Source of the DNA: SZUA-430 sp044220975
Lineage (GTDB): Bacteria > Pseudomonadota > Alphaproteobacteria > Micropepsales > Micropepsaceae
Assembly: GCA_044220975.1 (NCBI GenBank)
Contig: JBGAPZ010000005.1
Span: 62,001 to 126,000 of the forward strand
Reading direction: 5' to 3'
Length of the DNA: 64,000 nt
Part shown: positions 1-9,259 of the stretch, piece by piece
How the letters are laid out: every line of letters starts with the position of its first letter
How positions within the stretch are numbered: position 1 is the first letter of the stretch
Notes under the pieces: model-generated
The model's input: the letters and a program-made list of their open reading frames with translations, nothing else
The model's database searches: none
Told to the model about the DNA's origin: nothing
Made by a program: the position numbers and the translations under genes

Positions 1-239
1 ACGCCGGCGACCGTTGTGCCAGGTGCCATGACCGCCATCAGAACGTCGGTGCGGCCTTCGTAGCGAATTCCGGCGGAACCGGCGCCGAGGCGCACACCGG
101 AGATCGGCTGCAGCTTCGCGAGCGATTTGGGGGCCAATGGTGAGACGGGGGGCGCGCTCTTGACGGCCTTGGGCGCCGTTTCCGGTGCCGATTTCGCGGT
201 CACCGCAACTTTCGCAGACTTGCCCGCTGGCGGGGCCAT
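1..239 (-). CDS. argJ: ArgJ, glutamate N-acetyltransferase, N-terminal part (cut by window start)
   Basis: Translating the minus strand from the ATG at 239 gives an Ala/Lys/Pro-rich lead of about 28 residues, then VSPLAPKS, GVRLGAG, GIRYEGRTD and APGTTVAGV. This order matches the start of bifunctional ornithine acetyltransferase/N-acetylglutamate synthase (ArgJ), a cytoplasmic enzyme that recycles acetyl groups in arginine synthesis. Only about 80 residues are in the window; the catalytic Thr cleavage site lies outside. The gene is divergent from secA, an arrangement I recall from other alphaproteobacteria. The assignment rests on remembered family sequence, not a search. Confidence 0.85.
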   Translation of the reverse strand, partial: MAPPAGKSAKVAVTAKSAPETAPKAVKSAPPVSPLAPKSLAKLQPISGVRLGAGSAGIRYEGRTDVLMAVMAPGTTVAG

Positions 240-636
240 CGATTTGATTCCTCTCGAGCCGCGCGATGGACTTTTGTCACGCGTCCGCTGTTTGTTCAGT
301 AGCGGGCGGCGTAAAACCGGTCAAGAACGGCAGAATTCTGCGATGGACTCCTTCCCCAGTTCCGTTGCGACGGATGGGGATTTGTCGCCGTCCCGAGGGT
401 TAAGAGTTCAAGCATCGGATCACTCTGTCGCACGGTCACGCTTTCGCGTTTGGCAAGCGATGCAACACCTGGAGCGGCCGGTCCCGTCGTCGCGTTGACA
501 GGGGGGTGGTCCCCCCTTATCTGTCCCAGCGGCTTCGCGCGAAACCCCTGTTTCCGTACGTCTTGGAGGCGAGTCCCGCCATCTCGGCGGTTGTAGCGCC
601 TCGACCCAATTCTTTTCTCTTCAAGGACGGTTTCGA
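240..636. other. Divergent intergenic region between argJ and secA
   Basis: About 400 bases with no convincing gene on either strand. It must hold the promoters for argJ (minus) and secA (plus). Visible elements are a sigma-70-like promoter candidate with a G6/C6 hairpin as its spacer (495-522) and a Shine-Dalgarno AAGGA at 623-627, nine bases before the secA ATG. Open frames through this stretch lack family features and are read as chance. Confidence 0.6.
495..522 (+). promoter_or_regulatory. Candidate secA promoter with a hairpin spacer
   Basis: TTGACA at 495-500 is followed, 16 bases later, by TTATCT at 517-522. The 16-base spacer consists wholly of GGGGGG TGGT CCCCCC (501-516), a 6-bp stem with a 4-base loop. 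The -35 box is consensus and the -10 box is near consensus. The transcript would begin about 105-110 bases before the secA start codon. This is inference from sequence only. Confidence 0.45.
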
Positions 637-3360
637 ATGCTCGGCTTGTCAACGCTGGCCAAAAGGATTTTCGGCTCCAGCAACGATCGTAGACTCAAGC
701 CTTTCTACGCACGAGTTCCCAGAATCAACGCGCTGGAAGCGGATATCGCGAAGCTCACCGACGAGGACCTGCGCCAGCGCACGGTCACGTTCCGCGAGCA
801 GATTGCGAACGGCCGGTCGCTCGACGATCTCTTACCCGATGCCTTTGCGACAGTGCGCGAAGCGGCGAAGCGCACGCTCGGTCAGCGGCATTTCGATGTG
901 CAGCTGATCGGCGGCATGGTGCTGCACGAAGGCGACATCGCCGAAATGAAAACCGGCGAAGGCAAGACGCTTGTCGCGACGCTGCCGGTCTACCTGAACG
1001 CTTTGTCTGGCAAGGGCGTGCACGTCGTCACTGTGAACGATTACCTAGCCCGTCGCGACGCGGAGTGGATGGGTCAGGTCTACAGATTCCTCGGGCTTAG
1101 CGTCGGATGCATCGTGCACGGGCTGAACGATCCGCAGCGGCGCGACCAATACGCCGCCGACGTGACCTACGGCACAAACAACGAATACGGCTTCGACTAT
1201 CTGCGCGACAATATGAAGTACACGAAAGCGCAGATGGTGCAGCGCGGGCACAATTTCGCGATCGTCGACGAAGTCGATTCGATCCTGGTCGACGAAGCGC
1301 GCACGCCGCTCATCATCTCGGGGCCGACTGAGGACAATTCGCACCTTTACAAGGTGATCGATGCGTTCATGCCGGAGCTTCAGCCCGAGTACTACGAACT
1401 CGACGAGAAGCAACGCAGCATCACGCTTACCGAAGAAGGTAACGAAGCGGTCGAAAAGTGGCTCGCCAAGAACGGGGTAATGACAGAGGGCAGCCTCTAC
1501 GACATCACGAACGTTTCGCTGGTGCATCACGTGAACCAGGCTCTGCGCGCGCACAAGCTGTTCCAGAAGGACCGCGACTACATTGTCAAAGACAACAAGG
1601 TCATCATCATCGACGAGTTCACCGGCCGTATGATGGAAGGCCGGCGGTATTCGGAAGGTCTGCATCAAGCCTTGGAAGCAAAAGAGAACGCGGCGATCCA
1701 GCCCGAAAACGTGACGTTGGCGTCGATTACCTTCCAGAACTATTTCCGCCTCTATTCAAAGCTTGCGGGGATGACGGGCACGGCTGCAACCGAAGCAAAC
1801 GAGTTTATGGAGATTTACGAGCTGGACGTGGTCGAAATTCCCACCAACGTGCCTGTCTCGCGCGAAGATGACGACGATGAGATCTATCGTACCGTTGAAG
1901 AAAAATACGATGCGATCGTCGAGACGATCCGGGAGTGCGTGGCGCGCCAACAGCCTGTCCTCGTCGGCACGGTTTCGATCGAGAAGTCCGAAACGCTGGC
2001 TGCCGTGTTGAAGAAGCAGAAGATCAAGCACAACGTCCTGAACGCGCGCTATCACGAGATGGAAGCGCAAATCATAAGCCAAGCGGGCGTACCCGGCGCA
2101 GTCACAATCGCGACGAACATGGCGGGCCGCGGCACCGACATTCAGCTCGGCGGCAACGCGGATATGCGCATCGCCGTCGAGACCGTTGGCATCGACGACG
2201 AGGCGGAGAAGAAGCGTATCGCAGAGAAGATACGCGCTGAGATCGCTGAGGCGAAGAAGACTGTCATCGAGGCCGGCGGGCTTTACGTGCTAGGCACCGA
2301 GCGGCATGAAAGCCGGCGCATCGACAACCAGCTGCGCGGCCGCTCGGGCCGTCAAGGCGATCCCGGGCATTCGAAATTCTATTTGAGCCTACACGACGAT
2401 CTCATGCGCATTTTCGGGCAGGATAAGCTCGATGGGATGCTTCAGCGGCTGGGCCTGAAGCAGGGCGAAGCCATCAGCCATGGCATGGTCAACGCGGCGG
2501 TCGCGAAATCGCAGCAACGGGTCGAGTCGCGCAACTTCGACATACGCAAGAACTTGCTGAAGTTCGACAATGTGATGAACGATCAGCGCAAGACGATCTT
2601 CGAGCAGCGGCTCGAGTTCATTAGCGCGGACAACGTCCACGACACGATCATCGCGATGCGCCATCAGCTGATCGAGGATTTGGTCAAGCGCTATATCCCC
2701 GAAGGGTCGTATGTCGAGCAGTGGAAGCTCGGCGAGCTAGACAGCGAGGTGAAAGACTACTTCGGCCTCGATCTTTCGATCGACACGTGGGGCAAGCAGG
2801 ACGGTATTGCGGAAGAAGAGATCATCGAGCGCATCACGAAGGCGGCTGACGCCCGCGGCGACGAGCGGTTGCGCGGTGCACCGCCGGAAGCCGTAAGCCA
2901 AATCGAGCGTTCGGTTCTGCTGCAGACGCTCGATCATGAGTGGCGGGAACATTTGGTCACGCTGGAGCATTTGCGGCACACGATCGGCCTACGCGGCTAT
3001 GGCCAGCGTGATCCGCTGAACGAGTATAAGACCGAAGCGTTTCTGCTGTTTGAGGCCCTGCTCGCGCATGTGCGTCAACAGGTGACGAAGCAGTTGATGC
3101 ACGTGCAAATTCAGCTTGAAGCGCCGCAACTGGACGAGCGCGCGCTACCTCAAATGCAGGCGATGCACATCAATCCCGACACGGGCGAAAACGAGTTCGA
3201 CGAACCCGACAGCGGTCCGCGTACAAACGCGCCGCGGCTTGCCGGGCGGCCTGTGCCGGTAAACCCGAACGACCCGCAAACCTGGGGCAAGGTCTCGCGC
3301 AACGCACCCTGCCCGTGCGGCTCAGGCAAGAAGTTCAAGCAATGCCACGGGGCGTTCTAG
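637..3360 (+). CDS. secA: SecA, preprotein translocase ATPase
   Basis: The 907-residue product has the normal SecA length. It drives post-translational export through SecYEG by ATP hydrolysis at the inner membrane. Visible features are the Walker A motif TGEGKT near residue 108, the helicase-like motif VDEVDSILVDEARTPLI, NMAGRGTDI and LRGRSGRQGDPG in the second nucleotide-binding domain, and the C-terminal zinc and SecB-binding tail CPCGSGKKFKQCHG. The start is supported by AAGGA nine bases upstream. The gene ends one base before the stop codon of the convergent dioxygenase gene. It looks fully intact. Confidence 0.98.
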   Translation: MLGLSTLAKRIFGSSNDRRLKPFYARVPRINALEADIAKLTDEDLRQRTVTFREQIANGRSLDDLLPDAFATVREAAKRTLGQRHFDVQLIGGMVLHEGDIAEMKTGEGKTLVATLPVYLNALSGKGVHVVTVNDYLARRDAEWMGQVYRFLGLSVGCIVHGLNDPQRRDQYAADVTYGTNNEYGFDYLRDNMKYTKAQMVQRGHNFAIVDEVDSILVDEARTPLIISGPTEDNSHLYKVIDAFMPELQPEYYELDEKQRSITLTEEGNEAVEKWLAKNGVMTEGSLYDITNVSLVHHVNQALRAHKLFQKDRDYIVKDNKVIIIDEFTGRMMEGRRYSEGLHQALEAKENAAIQPENVTLASITFQNYFRLYSKLAGMTGTAATEANEFMEIYELDVVEIPTNVPVSREDDDDEIYRTVEEKYDAIVETIRECVARQQPVLVGTVSIEKSETLAAVLKKQKIKHNVLNARYHEMEAQIISQAGVPGAVTIATNMAGRGTDIQLGGNADMRIAVETVGIDDEAEKKRIAEKIRAEIAEAKKTVIEAGGLYVLGTERHESRRIDNQLRGRSGRQGDPGHSKFYLSLHDDLMRIFGQDKLDGMLQRLGLKQGEAISHGMVNAAVAKSQQRVESRNFDIRKNLLKFDNVMNDQRKTIFEQRLEFISADNVHDTIIAMRHQLIEDLVKRYIPEGSYVEQWKLGELDSEVKDYFGLDLSIDTWGKQDGIAEEEIIERITKAADARGDERLRGAPPEAVSQIERSVLLQTLDHEWREHLVTLEHLRHTIGLRGYGQRDPLNEYKTEAFLLFEALLAHVRQQVTKQLMHVQIQLEAPQLDERALPQMQAMHINPDTGENEFDEPDSGPRTNAPRLAGRPVPVNPNDPQTWGKVSRNAPCPCGSGKKFKQCHGAF

Positions 3361-3361
3361 G

Positions 3362-4216
3362 CTAACGCGGCCTGTCGCCTTCAACGGTCACGCGGTGCAT
3401 TTCGCGCCGGTGACCGTGGTAGTCGTTGAGCGCGTAGTGCTGGGTGCAGCGGTTGTCCCAGAACGCGACCGAGTTCTTCCGCCATTGGAAGCGGCAGGTG
3501 AATTCCGGCTTGGCGCAGTGTTCATAGAGCCAGCGTAGCAGCGGGCGGCTTTCTTCCTTGGTCCAACCTTCGAAGCGCTGCGTGAAACCGATGTTGACAT
3601 AGAGCGCTCTGCGCCCAGTTTCGGGGTGCGTGCGCACGACCGGATGGACGACCTCTGCCTTCGCTTCGTCGGACGTTTTCGGCTTCATCGAGCGTTGGTC
3701 GTTGTGGCGGTTGGCCTCGCTCATCCCGTCGACGCCGTATTGCGCGTTCGCCGAGTGAACAGCATTCAAGCCGTCCAGCATTCGCCTCATACCTGTCGAG
3801 AGCGCTTCATAGGCGAGGTATTGGTTCGCGAACATCGTATCGCCGCCGGCGGGCGGCACCTCCTTCGCATAGAGAACGCTGCCAAGAGGCGGCTTCTCGA
3901 AGAACGTCATATCCGAATGCCAGCCGCCGCCGAAATTCACTTTGTCGTCTTTCTCTTTAAAGACGCGCATGACTTCGGGGTGACCATCGATCGAGGCTGC
4001 GTAGGGGTGGATCGAGATCGAGCCGAAGCGGCGGGCGAAGGCGATTTGCTGTTCAGGCGTTATCACCTGGTCGCGGAAGAAGATCACGCAGTGGTCGAGG
4101 AGCGCCTTGTGCACCGTGGCAAACGCTTGGTTGCCGAGCGGGCTGCCCAAATCCACACCGGATATTTCCGCGCCGAGTGCGCTTGTCAGGCGGGTGACCG
4201 TGATGCCGTTGCTCAT
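3362..4216 (-). CDS. TauD/TfdA-family Fe(II)/2-oxoglutarate dioxygenase
   Basis: A 284-residue protein with the usual length and layout of the TauD/TfdA family, which hydroxylate small acids such as taurine or aryloxyacetates using Fe(II), O2 and 2-oxoglutarate. The opening IxVxxLxxxLGAEIxGVDL, the metal-binding WHSDMTF (His100, Asp102), the mid-protein RTHPETGR and the distal ligand area DNRCTQHYALNDY are all visible. The C-terminal RxxHRVTVEGDRP is typical of the 2-oxoglutarate-binding arginine. Substrate cannot be told from sequence. The gene is divergent from a pair of epoxide hydrolase genes, so a role in degrading small organic compounds is possible. Confidence 0.9.
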   Translation of the reverse strand: MSNGITVTRLTSALGAEISGVDLGSPLGNQAFATVHKALLDHCVIFFRDQVITPEQQIAFARRFGSISIHPYAASIDGHPEVMRVFKEKDDKVNFGGGWHSDMTFFEKPPLGSVLYAKEVPPAGGDTMFANQYLAYEALSTGMRRMLDGLNAVHSANAQYGVDGMSEANRHNDQRSMKPKTSDEAKAEVVHPVVRTHPETGRRALYVNIGFTQRFEGWTKEESRPLLRWLYEHCAKPEFTCRFQWRKNSVAFWDNRCTQHYALNDYHGHRREMHRVTVEGDRPR

Positions 4217-4334
4217 GCCGTAGCGTTCCTTCGTTGGCGCTCAAGCCTAGGGCAGCTTGCGCTTGATGAAAAGGTAACTTGCGCGCGAAGCCATCCAGGT
4301 CTCCAATCGCGCCTAGAGAGACTGGAGCGCCGCA

Positions 4335-5489
4335 ATGTCCCAACCCATTCCGTTCAAGATCGAGATTTCGCAAGCGACCATCAACAAGATCATGGAGCGT
4401 GTGCGTACCTTCGAATGGCCGGACGCGCCGGCCGGCGGCGGATGGGCTTATGGGGCCGAGCTTTCGACGATGAAGGAAATCGTCGAGTATTGGCTGCACG
4501 GATACGATTGGTTTCGAGAGCAGGAACGGCTGAACACGCTGCCGCATTTCAAGGCGCGGGTGCGCGATCTCGACATCCACTTCATCCATCTAAAATCGAA
4601 CGCGCCGAAGCGGCGGCCATTGATCATCAGCCACGGGTGGCCTGGATCCATCGTCGAGTTCTTGAACGTGATCGAACCCTTGGCACAACCACAGAAGCAT
4701 GCTGGCAAGCTTGCGGATGCCTTCGACGTGATCGTGCCGTCGCTGCCGGGCTACGGCTTTTCCGACAAGCCCGCGAAGCCAATGAGCCCCCGCACCGTTG
4801 CGGGTTATTTCGACGAGCTGATGACGAACGTGCTCGGCTATTCGGACTATATCGCGCAAGGCGGCGATTGGGGCTCGTCGGTATCGGGATGGCTCGGTTA
4901 TGAAGGCCGCGGCTGCAAGGCCGTACACCTCAACATGCTGGGCTGGCGTTCGCCGGGGATCGCGTTCGAGACGCCGGAGGAGAAGCAAGCCGAGCAGCAG
5001 TTTCAAATGCTGTTCGATATGGAAGGTGCGTATTTCCGGCTGCAATCGACGAAGCCGCTGACGCTGTCGTACGGGATGATGGATTCGCCGGTTGGCACGG
5101 CCGCTTGGATCATCGAGAAGTTCAAGGGCTGGTCTGATCTCGACGATGGGAAACTCGAAAGCGTCTACACGAAGGATCAGTTGCTGACCAACATCATGCT
5201 CTATCTCGTCACGCGCACGTTCGGCACGGCGACATGGATGTATCGCGGGCTTTTCGAGGATGCAGGGGGCAAGCCGGTGCCGCCGAAGACGCGCGTGGAG
5301 AAGCCGGTTGCGATCGCCCGGTTCCCCGTCGATCTCATCCCCTTCCCACCGCGCTCGATGGTGGAGAAGTCGCTCAACGTCGTGCGGTGGACGGAATTCA
5401 AGCGTGGCGGCCACTTTGCGGCGATGGAGCGGCCACAGGACTTCATCGAAGACGTGCGCGCATTCGGCCGCGAGGTTGACGCCCTGTGA
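4335..5489 (+). CDS. Epoxide hydrolase, EHN-type alpha/beta hydrolase (first of tandem pair)
   Basis: A 384-residue protein with the N-terminal epoxide-hydrolase domain (first about 110 residues, IPFKIEISQATINKI...WPD) followed by an alpha/beta hydrolase core. The oxyanion motif HGWPGS, the nucleophile motif GGDWGS, and the catalytic His in GGHFAAMERP near the C-terminus are present. Such enzymes open epoxides to diols through an alkyl-enzyme ester on the Asp. Its last four bases overlap the start of the next gene (ATGA), so the two are probably co-translated. Confidence 0.92.
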   Translation: MSQPIPFKIEISQATINKIMERVRTFEWPDAPAGGGWAYGAELSTMKEIVEYWLHGYDWFREQERLNTLPHFKARVRDLDIHFIHLKSNAPKRRPLIISHGWPGSIVEFLNVIEPLAQPQKHAGKLADAFDVIVPSLPGYGFSDKPAKPMSPRTVAGYFDELMTNVLGYSDYIAQGGDWGSSVSGWLGYEGRGCKAVHLNMLGWRSPGIAFETPEEKQAEQQFQMLFDMEGAYFRLQSTKPLTLSYGMMDSPVGTAAWIIEKFKGWSDLDDGKLESVYTKDQLLTNIMLYLVTRTFGTATWMYRGLFEDAGGKPVPPKTRVEKPVAIARFPVDLIPFPPRSMVEKSLNVVRWTEFKRGGHFAAMERPQDFIEDVRAFGREVDAL

Positions 5490-6664
5490 AGCCGTTTCGC
5501 GTCGCCGTTCCGCAGGGCGATATCGACGATCTGAAGGAGCGGCTCGCACGCGTGCGTTGGCCGAACGAACCCGCGGGCAATGCCGCTTGGGATTGGGGGA
5601 CCAACCTTTCCTACATGCAGCGGCTGATCGCGCATTGGCGCGATGCGTTCGATTGGCGGCAGGCGGAGGCAGAGCTGAACCGGTTTCCGCAGTTCACCGT
5701 CGAGATGGCGGCCGGCGGCGAAACACACGCGGTGCACTTCCTCTATGAGAAGGGATCAGGCCGCAAACCCTTGCCGCTGATCCTGACGCACGGTTGGCCT
5801 TCGACCTATCGCGAGTTTCTCGATGTGGTCGAGCCGCTTGCGCATCCGGAGCGGTTCGGCGGCGATGCGAACGATGGGTTCGACGTGATCGTGCCGTCGT
5901 TGGTCGGTTACGGATGGTCTTCCAAACCATCGACACCGATCGGGCCTGCTGCAATGGCTGAACTTTGGCATCGGTTGATGCACGATGTGTTGGGTTACGA
6001 GCGCTACGCGGCGCAGGCCGGCGACTGGGGAAGCTTCGTCACCTCGCGGCTCGCGTTACAGCACCCGGAGAGCGTGATTGCGATTCACCTCACGATGCTG
6101 CCGCTTCGGCCTTATCTCAAGCATCCGTCGCAACCGCCGGTCACGCCGGAGGAAGGCGCGTGGATCGAGAAGATGCAGGCTTGGTGGCGCCAAGAGGAAG
6201 GCTATCGCTCCATCCAATCGACGAAGCCGATGGCGCTTGCGTTCGGCTTGATGGATTCGCCGGTGGGATTGGCCGGGTGGCTGGCCGACAAGTATTGGCG
6301 GCTTGGCGATACGCGCAAGGATCATCCGTACGAGGGGATGGAGGCGCGGTTTCCGATGCACACGATGTGCACGCAGCTTTCGCTTTACTGGTTTTCGGGC
6401 ACGATCAACTCGGCGAACATGCTCTACCGAGCTGGGCCGGCTGAGCGGAGCGCTCTTTTGAAGCCTGGCGAGCGCGTGACGGTGCCGACAGCGTATTCCG
6501 ACTATCCGATGGACGTGCTGCCGCCGACGCCCGAGTCATGGGGGCGGCGCGGCTACAACATCGTTCGCTGGCGCGAGATGAAAGCGGGCGGGCACTTCGC
6601 GGCGATGGAAGAGCCGAAGCTGTTTGCGAACGACGTGCGAGAGTTCTTTCGCGCGTATCGCTAG
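5486..6664 (+). CDS. Epoxide hydrolase, EHN-type alpha/beta hydrolase (second of tandem pair)
   Basis: A 392-residue paralogue of the preceding gene, overlapping it by four bases. It repeats the same plan: N-terminal EHN domain starting KPFRVAVPQGDIDDL, oxyanion motif HGWPST, nucleophile motif AGDWGS and C-terminal GGHFAAMEEPKLF. Key residues look intact, so both copies should be active. The core sequences have clearly diverged, which suggests an old duplication with different substrates rather than a recent copy. Its stop overlaps by four bases the stop of the convergent membrane-protein gene. Confidence 0.92.
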   Translation: MKPFRVAVPQGDIDDLKERLARVRWPNEPAGNAAWDWGTNLSYMQRLIAHWRDAFDWRQAEAELNRFPQFTVEMAAGGETHAVHFLYEKGSGRKPLPLILTHGWPSTYREFLDVVEPLAHPERFGGDANDGFDVIVPSLVGYGWSSKPSTPIGPAAMAELWHRLMHDVLGYERYAAQAGDWGSFVTSRLALQHPESVIAIHLTMLPLRPYLKHPSQPPVTPEEGAWIEKMQAWWRQEEGYRSIQSTKPMALAFGLMDSPVGLAGWLADKYWRLGDTRKDHPYEGMEARFPMHTMCTQLSLYWFSGTINSANMLYRAGPAERSALLKPGERVTVPTAYSDYPMDVLPPTPESWGRRGYNIVRWREMKAGGHFAAMEEPKLFANDVREFFRAYR

Positions 6665-7101
6665 ACGAGGGGAAATCGCGATTGGCGATACGTCCAGATG
6701 ATCCCCCAGAGCGCAGCCAACCATGCGGCAACAATCCAGGCTGTGGACACTACGTAGTCGAAACTGGTTCCTACGGACGGCGCGTAGCCCTTTGACATTG
6801 TGAGACCCGTTAGTTCGACGAAAATACCGGCGCCTCCGAAGCTCAGGGCGTAGAGCAGCGGTGCTGAGGGTGTGAAGCCCTTGCGCAAGAGAATAGCGGC
6901 ATAGGCGATTGATATCGTTGCAATCGTCGATGTCGTTGCGATCCTGCTGAACGCCTTCATCGTCGAATCTGTCGCAAGATTCTCCACGACCGACCTGACG
7001 CCCAGCCCGGATATCAAAAAACCGACCGCTAGTCCGCCAACGTAGGTGACCAGCAATGCAATGCGAACTGTCTTATTCAAGGTCGCCTCACTTGAGCACA
7101 C
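6661..7101 (-). CDS. Small multi-pass membrane protein of unknown function
   Basis: A 146-residue hydrophobic protein with four likely membrane helices (about residues 12-32, 50-68, 80-100 and 115-137). I do not recognise a family. The first codon used here is GTG at 7101; a TTG eight codons in is an alternative. The gene sits between the epoxide hydrolases (convergent) and accA (upstream, same strand). The roughly 105 bases between this gene and accA show no clear terminator. Confidence 0.6.
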   Translation of the reverse strand: MCSSEATLNKTVRIALLVTYVGGLAVGFLISGLGVRSVVENLATDSTMKAFSRIATTSTIATISIAYAAILLRKGFTPSAPLLYALSFGGAGIFVELTGLTMSKGYAPSVGTSFDYVVSTAWIVAAWLAALWGIIWTYRQSRFPLV

Positions 7102-7207
7102 TCTAGCCGAAACGCGCGATGCTCGTTGTGACGGCGGCTACTACCGCGACATCCTAGCGCCCATAGGCGGAATATACAGGTGAGAGGCCGACGCTCCCAA
7201 ACCGAGC

Positions 7208-8170
7208 TCAGGCCAACCCGACGCGGCCCATCGCTAGGTATTTGTCCCAGCGTTGTTTGCGAAGCGCCTCGGGCGTCAGGGCTTCGAGTTCGGTGAGGGC
7301 GAGGTCGATGGCGTCGCCGGTGTCTTCGATGGCGCGGTCGCGTCCGCGGTGGGCGCCGCCAACGGGTTCGGCGACGATGGAATCGATGATGCGCAGTTGC
7401 TGCAGATCTTGGGCCGTGATCTTCAGCGCGGCCGCTGCGTCTTGCGCCTTGGCTGCCGAACGCCAGAGGATCGATGAGCAGCCTTCCGGCGTGATGACCG
7501 AATAGATCGCGTGTTCCAGCATGATGACGCGGTCGCCGGCGGCGATTGCGATGGCGCCACCCGACATGCCCTCGCCGATAATGACGGAGACGAGCGGTAC
7601 GTTCAGCGTGAGGCAACGTTCGGTGCCGCGCGCGATCGCTTCGCCTTGGCCCCGCTCTTCGGCGCTGACGCCCGGGTAGGCGCCGGCGCTGTCGACCAGC
7701 GTAATCACCGGCATGTTGAAGCGTTCGGCCAATGTCATGAGGCGCACCGCTTTGCGGTAGCCGTCCGGCATCGCCATGCCGAAGTTGTGGCGGAGGCGCG
7801 TCTTGGTGTCGTTGCCCTTCTCATGGCCAATGACCATCACGGAGCGGCCGCGGAAATTGCCCATGCCGCCGAGGATTGCTTTGTCGTCGGCGTAAGAGCG
7901 ATCGCCAGCCAGCGGTGTGAAGTCTTGGATTAGCGCGTGGACATAGTCGAGGAAGTGCGGACGTTCCGGATGCCTGGCGACCATCGTCTTTTGCCAGGGC
8001 GTCAGCTTCGAATACGTGTCGGCGAGAAGCGCGCGGGCTTTCTCTTCCAGCCGCGAAACCTCTTCGTCGATCGAGACGGGATGCTCGCCCTGCGTGGCAA
8101 CGCGGCGGAGTTCTTCCACCTTCCCTTCCAGGTCGGCGATCGGCTTTTCGAAATCGAGATAGGTGGTCAT
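7208..8170 (-). CDS. accA: Acetyl-CoA carboxylase carboxyltransferase subunit alpha
   Basis: A 320-residue protein with the standard AccA length. It forms, with AccD, the carboxyltransferase that moves CO2 from biotin to acetyl-CoA to make malonyl-CoA. The start YLDFEKPIADLEGKVEELR, the middle GNFRGRSVMVIGHEKG, and DSAGAYPGVSAEERGQGEAIA followed by EGMSGGAIAI and EGCSSILW are hallmark segments. The gene stands alone here, away from accD. No disruption is seen. Confidence 0.97.
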   Translation of the reverse strand: MTTYLDFEKPIADLEGKVEELRRVATQGEHPVSIDEEVSRLEEKARALLADTYSKLTPWQKTMVARHPERPHFLDYVHALIQDFTPLAGDRSYADDKAILGGMGNFRGRSVMVIGHEKGNDTKTRLRHNFGMAMPDGYRKAVRLMTLAERFNMPVITLVDSAGAYPGVSAEERGQGEAIARGTERCLTLNVPLVSVIIGEGMSGGAIAIAAGDRVIMLEHAIYSVITPEGCSSILWRSAAKAQDAAAALKITAQDLQQLRIIDSIVAEPVGGAHRGRDRAIEDTGDAIDLALTELEALTPEALRKQRWDKYLAMGRVGLA

Positions 8171-8348
8171 GCTGCACTGCCCACGTGGCGCGCGCCCAAG
8201 GAATCACGAAGGTGAGCCAAAGGGTTAGCCCTTATTGCGTCGTTCTGTCGCGACAGTTGCCCGATTGCTGGCGGGGTTGTCAACGCTTGGTGCCTGTCAC
8301 ACTGGCGGGGTCGGCCGCGTCATAGAGGGCATGGAGGTCCAAACCCGC

Positions 8349-8720
8349 ATGAAAATACTAGCGTTTATCTTGGCAGCGATGATGGCCGCGAACGGGGCTT
8401 ACATGTTTGTGGACCCGCCCGGTTGGTATGCGGCGGTGCCGGGTGTGCCGGACACCGGACCGCTTAACCTTCATTTCGTGCGCGACATCGGCATCGCGTA
8501 CGTCACCGGTGGCGTGGCGCTCGCGTGGAGCGCGCTTGGCGCCGGGTGGCGCGCGAGTGCGCTGGCCGCGCTCTTCATCGGCGGGCACTCGCTGTTGCAT
8601 GCGGGTGAGACCATCATGGGTCACCATCACGATGTAGTCCTGAACGAGCTTGTCGCCGTGCATCTGCCCGCGGTGCTTGCGGTGGTCGTTAGTGTTTTTC
8701 AGAAGCGGAGCATGTCATGA
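8349..8720 (+). CDS. Small membrane protein in the ECF41 operon
   Basis: A 123-residue hydrophobic protein from the ATG at 8349, which has GGAGG at 8334-8338; upstream in-frame starts (8331, 8235) are possible but less well supported. Three to four membrane helices are likely, beginning KILAFILAAMMAANGAYMF. The segment NLHFVRDIGIAY is a charged conserved-looking loop, and a His-rich stretch GHHHD follows. The family is not recognised. Its stop overlaps the next gene by four bases, so it is the first member of a three-gene operon ending in an ECF sigma factor. Confidence 0.7.
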   Translation: MKILAFILAAMMAANGAYMFVDPPGWYAAVPGVPDTGPLNLHFVRDIGIAYVTGGVALAWSALGAGWRASALAALFIGGHSLLHAGETIMGHHHDVVLNELVAVHLPAVLAVVVSVFQKRSMS

Positions 8721-9259
8721 ATCGATGGTTGCTCACCAAGTTGCTCGCATGGGGTAAGACCCAGATTGGCGACGTGAACATGGACTATGCCTATCACCTA
8801 CGCGATGTTGAGCCGTCGCGGCTGTGGCGGTTCTCGATGATCAAGGCGGTCGAAGGCAATCGTAAGCATACGCCCGCCGATGCCTATCATACGGCTGGTA
8901 TGGCGGCCGCGATGGTCGAGGATTGCGGGCCCTGCGTGCAGATCCACGTGAACCTGGCGCTGAAAGACGGCGTCGATGCGGACGTGCTGCGTGCGCTTGC
9001 GACAAGACAGCTGGATAAGGTTCCGCCGCACGTGGCGCTGGCGTTTCGATATGGTGATACGGTTTCGCGTGGCGAGATGGCCGATGACATACGTGACGCG
9101 ATCCGCAAGCTGTGGGGCGAGAAGGGTTTGATCGAACTTGCCTTTGTGGTTGCGACCGCGCGCTTCTATCCGGCATTGAAGCGCGGCATGGGCTTTGCGC
9201 ACACGTGTGAGCGCGTTGTCGTGAACGATCGCGAGACTTTGACGGCGAAGGCGGCATGA
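8717..9259 (+). CDS. Carboxymuconolactone decarboxylase/AhpD-like protein
   Basis: A 180-residue protein with the motif EDCGPCVQIH near residues 68-77, which fits the E-x-C-x-x-C-x-x-x-H signature of the AhpD/CMD fold, where two cysteines and a His form a redox or decarboxylase active site. Helical composition and length fit the family. It overlaps both neighbours by four bases. ECF41 sigma factors are known to be encoded next to genes of the carboxymuconolactone decarboxylase, oxidoreductase or epimerase (COE) type, so this is probably the cognate COE gene. The reaction is unknown. Confidence 0.8.
   Translation: MNRWLLTKLLAWGKTQIGDVNMDYAYHLRDVEPSRLWRFSMIKAVEGNRKHTPADAYHTAGMAAAMVEDCGPCVQIHVNLALKDGVDADVLRALATRQLDKVPPHVALAFRYGDTVSRGEMADDIRDAIRKLWGEKGLIELAFVVATARFYPALKRGMGFAHTCERVVVNDRETLTAKAA

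Noticed and set aside
501..524. Reading the G6/C6 hairpin before secA as a terminator
   Set aside because: It is followed by only two T before A, and no gene ends upstream on this strand; a promoter spacer fits better.
3626..4903. Long plus-strand open frame of 425 codons
   Set aside because: It runs antisense to the dioxygenase and across the start of the first epoxide hydrolase. It is Arg- and His-rich, has no domain features and is a shadow caused by high GC.
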